From: Clostridiales bacterium
Lineage (GTDB): Bacteria > Bacillota > Clostridia > Oscillospirales > Butyricicoccaceae
Length of the DNA: 13,089 nt
Reading direction: 5' to 3'
NCBI GenBank assembly: GCA_019421385.1
Contig: JAHZFK010000057.1
Coordinates: forward strand, 1 to 13,089
The notes under the pieces were generated by a model. The model made no database searches. It was not told where the DNA came from and worked only from the letters and a program-made list of their open reading frames with translations. Made by a program: the position numbers and the translations under genes. Below, one piece after another: positions 1 to 7,378 of the stretch. Each line of letters starts with the position of its first letter. Positions within the stretch are counted from its first letter, which is position 1.

Positions 1-1571
1 GCTGCTGCGGAACAACGCCGGATCATATTCGCCGCATGATTGAGTGCTGTAAGAACAAACCCGTGATGCCGGTGAGCCAAAAGCATCGCACAGTGGTTTC
101 GTCCTTTTCACAGGCGGTAGAGATTGGGAGAAAACCGGTGATTATCGGTGAACGCATCAATCCTACGGGCAAGAGTAAATTCAAAGCGGCGCTGCGGGAA
201 AATAATATCGAATATATCCTGTCCGAAGGTCTGACGCAAGAGGATAGTGGCGCACATATTCTGGACGTGAATGTGGGTTTGCCGGAGATCAATGAGCCGG
301 AGATGATGGCGTCCGTTGTGTCGCGTCTGCAAAGTGTGCTTGCATTACCGCTGCAGATCGACACTTCCAACACGGAAGCGATGGAGCACGGTATGCGGTT
401 GTATAACGGCAAACCGATGATTAACTCGGTCAGCGGCAAGATGGAAAGCATGCGTGCAGTGTTCCCATTGGTACAAAAATACGGCGGTGTAGTTGTTGGA
501 TTGGCGTTAGATGAAAACGGTATTCCCGATACGGCAGAAGGCCGGGTGCAGATTGCTCGAAAGATTTATGAAACAGCTGCTGCATATGGTATTCCACGCG
601 AGGACATTGTGATTGACGGATTAGCAATGACGATTTCGTCAGATAGTAAATCTGCGCTGGTTACATTGGAAACGTTGCGCCGGATACGGGATGAGTTGGG
701 CGGACACACCATTTTGGGTGTATCCAATATTTCTTTTGGTTTGCCGCAGCGTGAGATCATCAATGCGAATTTCTTTACAATGGCACTGCAGAACGGGTTG
801 TCGTGCGCAATCATCAATCCGAATGCAGAAGCAATGATGCGCGCGTACCGTGCCTTTTTGGCACTGACCGATCAGGATGCGCAGTGCAGTGATTACATTG
901 CCGCCTATGGCAATCAGCCTGCGGTGTCACCGCAAAGCGCGCCGGTGGGTACGGCTATGACGCTAGGAGAGAGCATCGAACGTGGGCTGAGTGAGCGTGC
1001 AGCGCAAGCGACCCGTGAGGCGCTTGGGCAGACCGAACCACTTGCAATCGTCAATACAGAGTTGATTCCGGCGCTGGATCGCGTTGGCAAGGGATTTGAA
1101 AAAGGAACCATTTTCCTGCCGCAGCTGTTGATGAGCGCAGAAGCTGCAAAGGCTGCGTTTGAAGTGGTTAAGGATGCCATGCGCGGTGCGCCGCAGCAAA
1201 GCCGTGGGAAGATCATCCTTGCAACGGTGAAAGGCGATATTCACGATATTGGCAAGAATATTGTTAAGGTGTTGCTGGAGAACTACGGATATCAGGTGAT
1301 TGACCTTGGAAAAGATGTCGACCCAGCATTGATCGTGCATACGGCAAAACAGGAGAATGTTCAGCTGGTCGGCTTGAGCGCTTTGATGACGACGACGGTC
1401 GTCAGCATGGAGCAGACCATTCGGTTGCTGCGTGCAGAAAAGCCGGATACAAAGATTGTAGTCGGCGGTGCGGTGCTGACACAGGAATATGCGGATTCTA
1501 TCGGTGCGGATTGTTATGCGCGGGATGCAATGGCAACCGTGCATTTTGCCGATCAGGTATTTGGAGCATAA
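1..1571 (+). CDS. metH: Cobalamin-dependent methionine synthase, 5'-truncated by window edge
   Basis: This enzyme transfers a methyl group from methyltetrahydrofolate through cobalamin to homocysteine, giving methionine in the cytosol. The reading frame is open from base 3 and gives 522 visible residues. The first residues read CCGTTPDHIRRM, the end of a homocysteine S-methyltransferase domain, whose paired cysteines are zinc ligands in this family. The true start therefore lies outside the window, and the internal ATG at 36 is not the start. Next comes a pterin-binding domain (GERINPTG near residues 49-56; SNISFGLP near 240). A B12 cap region follows (MSAEAAKAAFEVV near 377), then a B12-binding Rossmann domain with the base-off motif DIHDIG (His about 414), GLSAL and VVGGA. 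The protein stops right after the B12 domain, so the C-terminal AdoMet-dependent reactivation domain of the E. coli enzyme is absent. This is common in Clostridia. A hairpin terminator follows the TAA. Confidence 0.95.
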   Translation, partial: CCGTTPDHIRRMIECCKNKPVMPVSQKHRTVVSSFSQAVEIGRKPVIIGERINPTGKSKFKAALRENNIEYILSEGLTQEDSGAHILDVNVGLPEINEPEMMASVVSRLQSVLALPLQIDTSNTEAMEHGMRLYNGKPMINSVSGKMESMRAVFPLVQKYGGVVVGLALDENGIPDTAEGRVQIARKIYETAAAYGIPREDIVIDGLAMTISSDSKSALVTLETLRRIRDELGGHTILGVSNISFGLPQREIINANFFTMALQNGLSCAIINPNAEAMMRAYRAFLALTDQDAQCSDYIAAYGNQPAVSPQSAPVGTAMTLGESIERGLSERAAQATREALGQTEPLAIVNTELIPALDRVGKGFEKGTIFLPQLLMSAEAAKAAFEVVKDAMRGAPQQSRGKIILATVKGDIHDIGKNIVKVLLENYGYQVIDLGKDVDPALIVHTAKQENVQLVGLSALMTTTVVSMEQTIRLLRAEKPDTKIVVGGAVLTQEYADSIGADCYARDAMATVHFADQVFGA

Positions 1572-1573
1572 AA

Positions 1574-1610
1574 ACAGGGCTGCGGGAAATCTCGCAGCCC
1601 TGTTGTTGTT
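1574..1610. terminator. Bidirectional intrinsic terminator between metH and the 39-aa ORF
   Basis: An 11-bp perfect stem pairs 1574-1584 with 1593-1603. A G-U and a G-C pair extend it around an AAAT loop. It starts three bases after the metH stop. On the + strand the tail is only moderately T-rich (TGTTGTT). On the - strand the stem is followed by TTTTT, so it should end leftward transcripts from the small ORF well and metH transcripts at least partly. Confidence 0.85.
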
Positions 1611-1617
1611 ATGATAT

Positions 1618-1737
1618 TTATGCGGCAGCAGCAAGTTCGCTGAGTGCTTCCTGCTTATTATCGGCGGAAAACAGAAACTCGCCGTTTTCATCATATACCT
1701 CAATATGTCCGTTTACATATTCCATCGAGCAGTTCAT
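1618..1737 (-). CDS. Small hypothetical protein, 39 aa
   Basis: I do not recognise this product. The ORF encodes 39 residues starting MNCSMEYVNGHIEVYDENGE and ending ELAAAA. It is short, acidic overall, and has no transmembrane segment or signal peptide. The middle (GHIEVYDENGEFLFSADNKQ) could form a beta hairpin followed by a short alanine-rich helix. Support for expression is the strong Shine-Dalgarno AAGGAG (1751-1746) eight bases before the ATG, and a terminator placed 15 bases after the stop. It lies 62 bp downstream of the WYL regulator on the same strand and may be the last gene of that operon. A 23-bp inverted repeat lies directly before its ribosome binding site. An alternative start is the ATG at codon 5, but the spacing favours 1737. 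Confidence 0.6.
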   Translation of the reverse strand: MNCSMEYVNGHIEVYDENGEFLFSADNKQEALSELAAAA

Positions 1738-1754
1738 ATGCGGTTCTCCTTTCC

Positions 1755-1777
1755 TTTGATGCACTAAGTGTATCAAA
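1755..1777. repeat. 23-bp imperfect inverted repeat upstream of the 39-aa ORF
   Basis: Two 11-base arms around one central base match at 10 of 11 pairs (TTTGATGCACT on the left, AGTGTATCAAA on the right). It lies between the WYL regulator stop and the Shine-Dalgarno of the 39-residue ORF. It has no adjacent T-tract, so it does not look like a terminator. It could be an operator for a dimeric repressor or an RNA hairpin in the leader of the small ORF. Confidence 0.55.
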
Positions 1778-1799
1778 AGAGGAGTACCATAAGAAGGAC

Positions 1800-2798
1800 T
1801 TATTCAATTAGCTGTTTTAATTGCTGCTGAAACTGCTGTCGAACGTCGTGCGGTTCTAAAATCTGTACGCCGCCACCCAAGCCGAACACCCATGAGAAGA
1901 ATTGCGGGCTGACTGCAACAGTGACATTGACAGCAAAGTATCCCTCATCCAAAGGCTGCACCATCAGTTCTGCGCCAAATCGGTCACGCAGCACACCAAT
2001 GAAACGATTTTCACATCGCAGGCGGACAACCTTTTCTTCTCCCGAAAACATGCCAAATACTTTTCGGGAATAGTCAGCTGGATTAAACCGGTCGCGAAAG
2101 AGCTGCTGGCCTTGGCGCTGAAGTTCGGTCAAAGCGATGTGTTCCATTTTGTCGACACGATAGTGGCGGATGGAATTGGATATCGGTTCATAGGCAATCA
2201 TATAGTAGTTTTCATCATCCCAAGTCAGTGCCCATGGACTGACTTGATAGCGAGCGCCGTTATGACGATAGCGCTTTTGTATTTTATCTTTTGCATCAAA
2301 ATTGAGCGACCATTCAAAATATTGGAAAGTGATTTGCACGCCGGCTGATATTGCAGAATGGAGTGCGTCAATGTTATAGTAGATACTTTCGTTCATTGTT
2401 TTGATTCGGTCGGCAATATAGACCTGGCGCTGCAAAATACGTGCTTGTGGCTCACTGGTCAAGGATTCTATTTTATGAATCAGTTCATCAGACTTTTTTT
2501 GTGTGATAAATCGGGAGCACTGGATTGCATCTACCAATAGTTTCAGTTCCGGTAGCTCAAAATCACGCGAGGCAACATAGTAGCCGCCACCGGGGCCGCG
2601 CTGCAGCATGACATCCAGACCGAAGTCCTGTAAGGCGGCAATATCTGAATAAATGCTCTTTCGCTCGGCTTCCACTCCGCAGCGAGCAAGTGCTTGCAGA
2701 ATTTCCTCCATGCTGATCTTGTGATCTTCGTCTGTTTTCTGTAGTAAGATTTGATATAAATACAGAAGTTTCAGCTTTTGGTTTGGGCTTTTAGGCAT
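1800..2798 (-). CDS. WYL-domain transcriptional regulator (HTH plus WYL)
   Basis: This is a predicted DNA-binding regulator of the DeoR-like WYL family, 332 residues from the chosen start. A winged helix-turn-helix occupies about residues 5-75 (recognition region RKSIYSDIAALQDFGLDV, 47-64). A WYL ligand-sensing domain follows from about 140, with SPWALTWDDENYYMIAYEP (187-205) and IRHYRVDKM (210-218). A C-terminal WCX-like segment ends with GGGVQILEPHDVRQQF (308-323). The reading frame is open 19 codons further upstream, but that stretch overlaps the macro gene more deeply and has no family similarity. The ATG at 2798 has GGAG seven bases before it and starts inside the last codons of the macro gene. 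The 8-bp overlap (ATG GCC TAA pattern, with ATG and TAA in different frames) suggests translational coupling. WYL domains respond to small ligands or nucleic acids; the ligand here is unknown. It may regulate its own operon or the divergent recombinase. Confidence 0.88.
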   Translation of the reverse strand: MPKSPNQKLKLLYLYQILLQKTDEDHKISMEEILQALARCGVEAERKSIYSDIAALQDFGLDVMLQRGPGGGYYVASRDFELPELKLLVDAIQCSRFITQKKSDELIHKIESLTSEPQARILQRQVYIADRIKTMNESIYYNIDALHSAISAGVQITFQYFEWSLNFDAKDKIQKRYRHNGARYQVSPWALTWDDENYYMIAYEPISNSIRHYRVDKMEHIALTELQRQGQQLFRDRFNPADYSRKVFGMFSGEEKVVRLRCENRFIGVLRDRFGAELMVQPLDEGYFAVNVTVAVSPQFFSWVFGLGGGVQILEPHDVRQQFQQQLKQLIE

Positions 2799-3315
2799 GT
2801 TGCGACTCCGTTTCCTCAAGGGCTTGCTGATACGCGGCCAAAGTAGCGGCATCAAAACAAACCATGGTTACACAGGTGATATCATCGTGCGTATCCAGAT
2901 ATGCTTGGATGGTGTCAATGGCGATACATGCTGCCCGAACCACCGGAAAACGATAAACGCCAGTGCTGATGGATGGAAAAGCAACCGTTTTGCAGCCCAA
3001 TGCAGATGCCTGCACAAGACAATTGTGGTAGCAGGATGCCAGCAGCCGATCTTCGTTTGCTATGCCGCCGCGCCAGATGGGCCCTGGCGTGTGGATGACA
3101 TAACGACAGGGGAGACGGTATGCTTTGGTTGCTTTTGCCTCGCCTGTGAGGCAGCCGCCAAGCGTTCGGCATTCTTTCAGCAATTCCGGTCCCGCAGCAC
3201 GATGACTCGCGCCATCTACACCGCCGCCGCCCAGCAGAGATGTATTTGCGGCGTTGACAATCGCATCCGTCTGGCATTGGGTGATATCGCCTTGCGTGAT
3301 TTTGATTCGTTCCAT
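2791..3315 (-). CDS. Macro-domain protein, probable O-acetyl-ADP-ribose deacetylase / ADP-ribosylhydrolase
   Basis: The 174-residue protein is a single macro domain of the YmdB/MacroD type, usual length for the family. Such proteins bind ADP-ribose and hydrolyse O-acetyl-ADP-ribose or ADP-ribose esters on proteins. Visible motifs are QGDIT (8-12), the catalytic loop NAANTSLLGGGGVDGA (21-36), HRAAG (38-42), a CRYVIHTPGPIW strand (70-81) and the phosphate-binding loop PSISTGVYRFP (114-124). Two small departures from the usual motif text are DGASHRAAG, where the family generally has DGAIHRAAG, and HTPGP, where HTVGP is common. All loop residues expected for ADP-ribose binding are present. A GAAGG ribosome binding site precedes the ATG by about nine bases. 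It is the first gene of a leftward unit with the WYL regulator, and no DarT-like transferase or sirtuin gene lies beside it. Confidence 0.92.
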   Translation of the reverse strand: MERIKITQGDITQCQTDAIVNAANTSLLGGGGVDGASHRAAGPELLKECRTLGGCLTGEAKATKAYRLPCRYVIHTPGPIWRGGIANEDRLLASCYHNCLVQASALGCKTVAFPSISTGVYRFPVVRAACIAIDTIQAYLDTHDDITCVTMVCFDAATLAAYQQALEETESQHA

Positions 3316-3351
3316 CAGACAAGCCTTCTTTCAGGGTGGTTTATTGGACTT

Positions 3352-3380
3352 ATTATACGGCTGATGAAAAGAAAATGCAA
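3352..3380 (-). promoter_or_regulatory. Sigma-A-type promoter for the macro-WYL unit
   Basis: Read on the - strand, TTGCAT (3380-3375) and TATAAT (3357-3352) are separated by 17 bases. The -10 ends 36 bases before the macro start codon. The -10 is a perfect consensus hexamer. Confidence 0.75.
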
Positions 3381-3382
3381 GT

Positions 3383-3411
3383 TTGACGAAGAATTACGGA
3401 TACGATATAAT
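3383..3411 (+). promoter_or_regulatory. Sigma-A-type promoter for the XerC-like recombinase
   Basis: TTGACG (3383-3388), a 17-base spacer and TATAAT (3406-3411) form a near-consensus promoter 36 bases before the recombinase ATG. Its -35 box is two bases away from the -35 box of the divergent macro promoter. Confidence 0.8.
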
Positions 3412-3447
3412 AAATGCAGAAGTAAAGACACAAAAGGAGGCAGCGTG

Positions 3448-4479
3448 ATGGAAAAGCCAATGTCACAATACGCTGCGGATGCACCGCGTGTGCTCAAGGA
3501 TTTTTTGACATATATTTCGACGATTCAAGGAAAATCAGCAAAAACAGCGCATGAATATTATCTGGATTTGCGATTGTTTTTTCGCGTGCTCAAACATAAT
3601 AAAGGGCTTGTTCCAAAGGAAATGCCGCTCGATCAGATACCGATTGAGGATGTTGATATTGATTTTTTAGAGCAGGTGACGCTGTCGGATGCGTACGATT
3701 ATCTGGAATATATGTCCGGTGAGCGGCCCACACAGCAAAACAGCGCATTCACCGAATATGGACTGAGCGGAACATCCAGAGCGCGCAAAGTATCTGCGAT
3801 TCGCGCATTCTTTCGATATCTGACGGATAAACGGCATGTGCTGGAGCATAATCCGGTCAGCAATTTGGAATCTCCGACGATTCGCAAAACGCTGCCGGTC
3901 TATTTAACGACGGATGATAGCATACACTTGCTGGAATCCGTACAGGGAGAATATGCGGAACGTGATTTTTGTATTCTAACGCTATTTTTAAATTGTGGTT
4001 TGCGTGTTTCCGAGTTGGTCGGACTGAACTTGACGGATTTCCAGGGGGATACTGTGCGGGTACTTGGCAAGGGAAACAAGGAGCGGACGGTCTATCTGAA
4101 TGATGCTTGCAAGATGGCTTTGGAACGCTATTTGCCGAAACGTCTTACTCCACATGAGCGGGATAAAAATGCGTTATTTATCAGCAGAAATCGAAATCGT
4201 ATCAATGTCCAAACTGTAAAATGGCTGGTTAAAAAGCATTTGGAGCAGGCTGGTCTGGATACGCAGAAGTATTCTGCCCATAAGCTGCGTCACACTGCTG
4301 CGACGCTCATGTATCAGAACGGTGTGGATATTAGAACCCTGCAAAATATTTTGGGGCATACCAGCGTCAATACCACAATGATTTATACGCATATTGAGGA
4401 TAGCAGTCTGCGCGAGGCAGCTGCTAAGAATCCGTTGGCAAAGGTGAAACCGCAAGATGGTAAAATAACAAGCGAATAG
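3448..4479 (+). CDS. xerC: XerC-like tyrosine recombinase
   Basis: This site-specific recombinase has 343 residues. An N-terminal SAM-like core-binding domain (about 11-135, including KSAKTAHEYYLDLRLFFR) precedes the catalytic domain (about 150-330). The full catalytic set is visible: Arg186 in NCGLRVSELVGL, Lys208 in LGKGNKERTVYL, His278 and Arg281 in SAHKLRHTAA, His304 in LGHTSVNTT and the nucleophile Tyr313 in MIYTH. The ATG at 3448 is seven bases after AAAGGAGG; a GTG one codon earlier is too close. The frame is open far upstream, but that region is antisense to the macro gene. The N-terminal domain carries a longer middle segment (about 51-108) than E. coli XerC, which has about 300 residues. 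With no phage genes, integrase-type arm-binding domain or attachment repeats nearby, a housekeeping Xer role in chromosome dimer resolution at dif is more likely than a mobile-element integrase. The gene symbol is by family, not proven orthology. Confidence 0.85.
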   Translation: MEKPMSQYAADAPRVLKDFLTYISTIQGKSAKTAHEYYLDLRLFFRVLKHNKGLVPKEMPLDQIPIEDVDIDFLEQVTLSDAYDYLEYMSGERPTQQNSAFTEYGLSGTSRARKVSAIRAFFRYLTDKRHVLEHNPVSNLESPTIRKTLPVYLTTDDSIHLLESVQGEYAERDFCILTLFLNCGLRVSELVGLNLTDFQGDTVRVLGKGNKERTVYLNDACKMALERYLPKRLTPHERDKNALFISRNRNRINVQTVKWLVKKHLEQAGLDTQKYSAHKLRHTAATLMYQNGVDIRTLQNILGHTSVNTTMIYTHIEDSSLREAAAKNPLAKVKPQDGKITSE

Positions 4480-4482
4480 AAG

Positions 4483-4525
4483 AAACAAGGCTGCACTGCT
4501 TTTAGCAGTGCAGCCTTGTTTTGTT
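4483..4525. terminator. Strong bidirectional terminator between recombinase and dapB
   Basis: A 16-bp perfect stem (4485-4500 with 4504-4519) around a TTT loop, extendable by two A-T pairs, lies between two convergent stops. It is followed by TTTTGTTTG on + and by TTTCTTCT on -, so it can end both transcripts. Confidence 0.92.
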
Positions 4526-4527
4526 TG

Positions 4528-5295
4528 TCAGTTGTTGTGAGATGCAATCACATCACTCATATCATACATGCCGGGCTGTTTGCAGTTTGCCATAAAGGCA
4601 GCTGCATCCACAGCGCCAACCGCAAATACTTCACGGGAAAGTGCGGTGTGCTTGATTTCGATGATTTCATCGCGTCCGCAAAACAGTACGCTGTGCTCAC
4701 CGACGATTGTGCCGCCACGGATCGCAGAAATACCGATCTCATGGGCCGGACGTTTTGCGCGGCGCTCATGACGATCATATATATATTCAGCGTCATAGGG
4801 GAGAGCGTCTGCTACAGCGTCTGCCAGCATCAGTGCGGTACCGGAAGGGGCATCCAGCTTTTGGTTGTGATGCTTTTCGATGATTTCCACATCGAAATTA
4901 TCTCCGAGGACGGATGCGGATTTGCGGAGCAATTCCATCATCAGGTTGATGCCAATCGACATGTTTCCGGAACGGAAAATCGGGAACTTTGCGGATGCCG
5001 TCCGAATGTTCTGAAGCTGTTCCGGGGAATGTCCGGTGGTGCAGATGACAATGGGCGTATTATGCTGCTCACAATAGGCGAGCAAATGCTCTGTGCTGGA
5101 TGCATTGGAAAAATCAATGATGACATCGCAAGCGCCTTGAAATTCAAACGGGTCGGCATAAACCGGAAAACCGGCATGTTTTTCCGTGTTGATATCAAAA
5201 CCAGCGACGATTTCCATATCCTTTTTGTTTGCTACGATATCACTGATGACGCGGCCCATCCGGCCGTTGCAGCCGGAAAGTGCAATTTTCAACAT
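4528..5295 (-). CDS. dapB: 4-hydroxy-tetrahydrodipicolinate reductase
   Basis: This enzyme reduces 4-hydroxy-tetrahydrodipicolinate to tetrahydrodipicolinate with NAD(P)H, in the diaminopimelate and lysine pathway. The 255-residue length fits the family. An N-terminal Rossmann fold carries GCNGRMGR (8-15), and CTTGHS (85-90) lies in the nucleotide-binding half. The family signature EIIEKHHNQKLDAPSGTA (137-154) holds the active-site histidines 142/143 and Lys146. IRGGTIVGEH (192-201) follows. AAAGGAG lies ten bases before the ATG. It is the last gene of asd-dapA-dapB, 29 bp after dapA, and is followed by the shared terminator. Its product supplies both lysine and meso-diaminopimelate for peptidoglycan, so the riboswitch affects cell-wall supply as well. 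Confidence 0.97.
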   Translation of the reverse strand: MLKIALSGCNGRMGRVISDIVANKKDMEIVAGFDINTEKHAGFPVYADPFEFQGACDVIIDFSNASSTEHLLAYCEQHNTPIVICTTGHSPEQLQNIRTASAKFPIFRSGNMSIGINLMMELLRKSASVLGDNFDVEIIEKHHNQKLDAPSGTALMLADAVADALPYDAEYIYDRHERRAKRPAHEIGISAIRGGTIVGEHSVLFCGRDEIIEIKHTALSREVFAVGAVDAAAFMANCKQPGMYDMSDVIASHNN

Positions 5296-5324
5296 CTTTT
5301 TAAAACTCCTTTTGGGGATATCGG

Positions 5325-6215
5325 TCAGATTTTGCAGCCTGCTGCAGCCAACTCCTGACGAATCAGTTCGATATGCTCTTCGGTTGGCTCAACCAGCGGG
5401 AGACGCAGCGCACCAACATTCCAACCGAGAATTTCCATTGCCTTTTTAACCGGAATCGGATTGACTTCACAGAACAGTGCGTCAATCAGATTGTGATATG
5501 CAAACTGCATCTTTGCCGCTTCCGGATAGCGGTTTTCCAGACAAAGCTGTGTCAGGTCGTGCGTTTCCTGCGGTGCGACATTGGAAAGCACCGAGATAAC
5601 ACCCTTGCCGCCAAGCGCCATGAGTGGAACGATCTGGTCGTCATTGCCGGACCACACGTTCAGATTATCACCGCACTTGGCCATGGCAGCGGCAATCAGG
5701 CTGAAGTTGCCCGACGCGGCTTTCAGGCCGTTGATGTTCGGGTGCTTGGACAGTTCGTACAGCGTGTCGGCAGTGAAGCACACGCCAGTACGGCTGGGAA
5801 CATTGTATAGGATAATCGGCAGATCGCAGCTGTCTGCAATGGCAGTATAATGTGCAATCAGACCACGCTGGGAAGTTTTATTGTAATACGGGGTAACAGA
5901 AAGACCGCCGTCTGCGCCGCATTCCTTGGCAAACTTGGTCAGCTGAATGGCATAGTCCGTATCGTTCGAGCCGACACCGGCAACAACCGGAACACGGTGG
6001 TTTACGTATTCGCAGCACCACGCGACGGCTTCACGGTGTTCCTTATCATGTAACGTGGAGGATTCACCGGTGGTTCCACAAACGATGATCGCGTCTGTGC
6101 CGTGGTCAATCTGGTAGTCAATGATACGGCCAAATTCTTCATAGTTGACCTCTCCGGTGGCCTTGAACGGCGTGATAATAGCAACGCCGGCACCGGTAAA
6201 AACAGGATTCTTCAT
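5325..6215 (-). CDS. dapA: 4-hydroxy-tetrahydrodipicolinate synthase
   Basis: This enzyme condenses pyruvate with aspartate semialdehyde, the committed step to lysine. The protein is a 296-residue TIM-barrel aldolase. Residues matching the E. coli active site are present: Thr48 and Thr49 in CGTTGES, Tyr111 in TPYYNK, Tyr137 in ILYNVPSRTG, Arg142, and the Schiff-base Lys165 in GLKAASG. AAAGGAGG is eight bases before the ATG. The stop codon of asd (TAA) merges into this ribosome binding site, leaving only 14 bp between the genes, so translation is probably coupled. Nothing is truncated or unusual. Confidence 0.98.
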   Translation of the reverse strand: MKNPVFTGAGVAIITPFKATGEVNYEEFGRIIDYQIDHGTDAIIVCGTTGESSTLHDKEHREAVAWCCEYVNHRVPVVAGVGSNDTDYAIQLTKFAKECGADGGLSVTPYYNKTSQRGLIAHYTAIADSCDLPIILYNVPSRTGVCFTADTLYELSKHPNINGLKAASGNFSLIAAAMAKCGDNLNVWSGNDDQIVPLMALGGKGVISVLSNVAPQETHDLTQLCLENRYPEAAKMQFAYHNLIDALFCEVNPIPVKKAMEILGWNVGALRLPLVEPTEEHIELIRQELAAAGCKI

Positions 6216-6229
6216 GGAAACAGCCTCCT

Positions 6230-7318
6230 TTATCGGTCCATATAGCCTTCAGCACACAGCAGTTCTGCCATTAGGACAGCGCCACCGGCTGCGCCGCGCA
6301 GCGTATTGTGCGACAGGCTGACAAACTTATAATCATACAGGACATCTTCGCGCAGACGGCCGATGGAAACACCCATACCGCCTTCCAAATCGCGGTCAAG
6401 CTTGGTCTGCGGACGATTATCCTCTTCAAAATAGGTCAGGAAGTGCTCAGGTGCGGAGGGGAGTTTGAGCTCCTGCGCACGGCCTTGATAGCTGCGCCAA
6501 CGCGCAATCATCTCTTCCTTAGACGGTTTGTTCTTGAACTTGACGAATGCCGCTGCCATGTGGCCGTCAGAGCAGGCGACGCGCAGACACTGGGATGTAA
6601 TGACAGGGGAGGTCGCAGGCTCGATATGGTCGCCCTCAATATGGCCCCACACCTTCATCGGTTCCTTTTCGCTCTTTTCCTCTTCGCCGCCAATATACGG
6701 AATGACATTATCAACCATCTCCGGCCATGTTTCAAAAGTCTTGCCGGCACCGGAAATCGCCTGATAGGTGCAGACAGCAACCTCGGTCGGTTCAAAGTCG
6801 AGCAGCGCAGACAGTGCCGGAACATAGCTTTGAATCGAGCAGTTGGATTTGACAGCGATAAAACCACGCTTGGTACCCAGACGCTTGCGCTGTGCCGGAA
6901 TGATTTTGGCGTGCTCAGCGTTGATTTCCGGGATGATCATGGGTACATCGGGTGTCATGCGATGCGCGGAGTTATTGGAGCAAACCGGGCATTCGAGCTT
7001 TGCATATTTTTCCTCGAGTGCACGAATCTCATCCTTTTTCATATCTACCGCACAGAAAATGAAGTCAACCTTGGATGCGATTTCCTCTGCATCGGCTGTC
7101 GCGTCGTACATCACCATGTCTTTGTACTTTTCCGGCATCGGGACAGCCATTTTCCAGCGGCCCTCACAAGCCTCGGCGTAGGTTTTACCACGGTTGCGTG
7201 CGGAAGCGGCGAGCGCTACCACTTCAAACCAAGGATGGTTTTCCAAAAGCAGAGAGAAACGCTGTCCAACCATACCAGTTGCACCGACAATACCTACCTT
7301 GTAGTGATTCATTTTCAT
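6230..7318 (-). CDS. asd: Aspartate-semialdehyde dehydrogenase
   Basis: This enzyme reduces aspartyl phosphate to aspartate semialdehyde with NADPH, feeding lysine, threonine and methionine synthesis. The protein has 362 residues from the chosen start. GIVGATGMVGQR (9-20) is the NADP-binding loop, SNNSAHRM (114-121) follows, Cys160 in VKSNCSIQSY is the nucleophile, and His253 in CSDGHMAAAF fits the general base. Its length and the insert around 195-235 place it with the longer asd subfamily known from archaea, fungi and many Clostridia. Start choice is uncertain: an ATG at 7318 lies four bases after GGAAGGA, an ATG at 7312 lies ten bases after, and a TTG at 7321 is also in frame. It is the first gene after the lysine riboswitch and terminator, so its transcription should fall when lysine is plentiful. 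Confidence 0.96.
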   Translation of the reverse strand: MKMNHYKVGIVGATGMVGQRFSLLLENHPWFEVVALAASARNRGKTYAEACEGRWKMAVPMPEKYKDMVMYDATADAEEIASKVDFIFCAVDMKKDEIRALEEKYAKLECPVCSNNSAHRMTPDVPMIIPEINAEHAKIIPAQRKRLGTKRGFIAVKSNCSIQSYVPALSALLDFEPTEVAVCTYQAISGAGKTFETWPEMVDNVIPYIGGEEEKSEKEPMKVWGHIEGDHIEPATSPVITSQCLRVACSDGHMAAAFVKFKNKPSKEEMIARWRSYQGRAQELKLPSAPEHFLTYFEEDNRPQTKLDRDLEGGMGVSIGRLREDVLYDYKFVSLSHNTLRGAAGGAVLMAELLCAEGYMDR

Positions 7319-7378
7319 CAAATCCTTCCAAAAGATTTACTAACAAATTGATTTTTTCCCAACTCGGGGGAAACAAAG

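Noticed and set aside
963..1703. Long open frame on the - strand (246 codons)
   Set aside because: It lies antisense to the conserved B12-binding half of metH, has no ribosome binding site, and its translation is rich in Cys, His and Arg with no recognisable domain.
2791..3315. Toxin-antitoxin system of the DarTG type
   Set aside because: Only a short macro domain is present. There is no DarT ADP-ribosyltransferase neighbour and no DarG-type C-terminal domain.
2797..3447. In-frame upstream extension of the recombinase
   Set aside because: The region is antisense to the macro gene and contains the recombinase promoter and Shine-Dalgarno, so translation must begin at 3448.
3448..4479. Integrase of a prophage or integrative element
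   Set aside because: No phage or conjugation genes, attachment-site repeats or tRNA target are visible; the flanks are metabolic genes on both sides.
4516..5358. 280-codon open frame on the + strand
   Set aside because: It is antisense to dapB, which has all family motifs and a good ribosome binding site; the + strand product has no family features.
6308..7351. 347-codon open frame on the + strand
   Set aside because: It is a shadow of asd produced by codon bias. The catalytic motifs of asd are all on the - strand.
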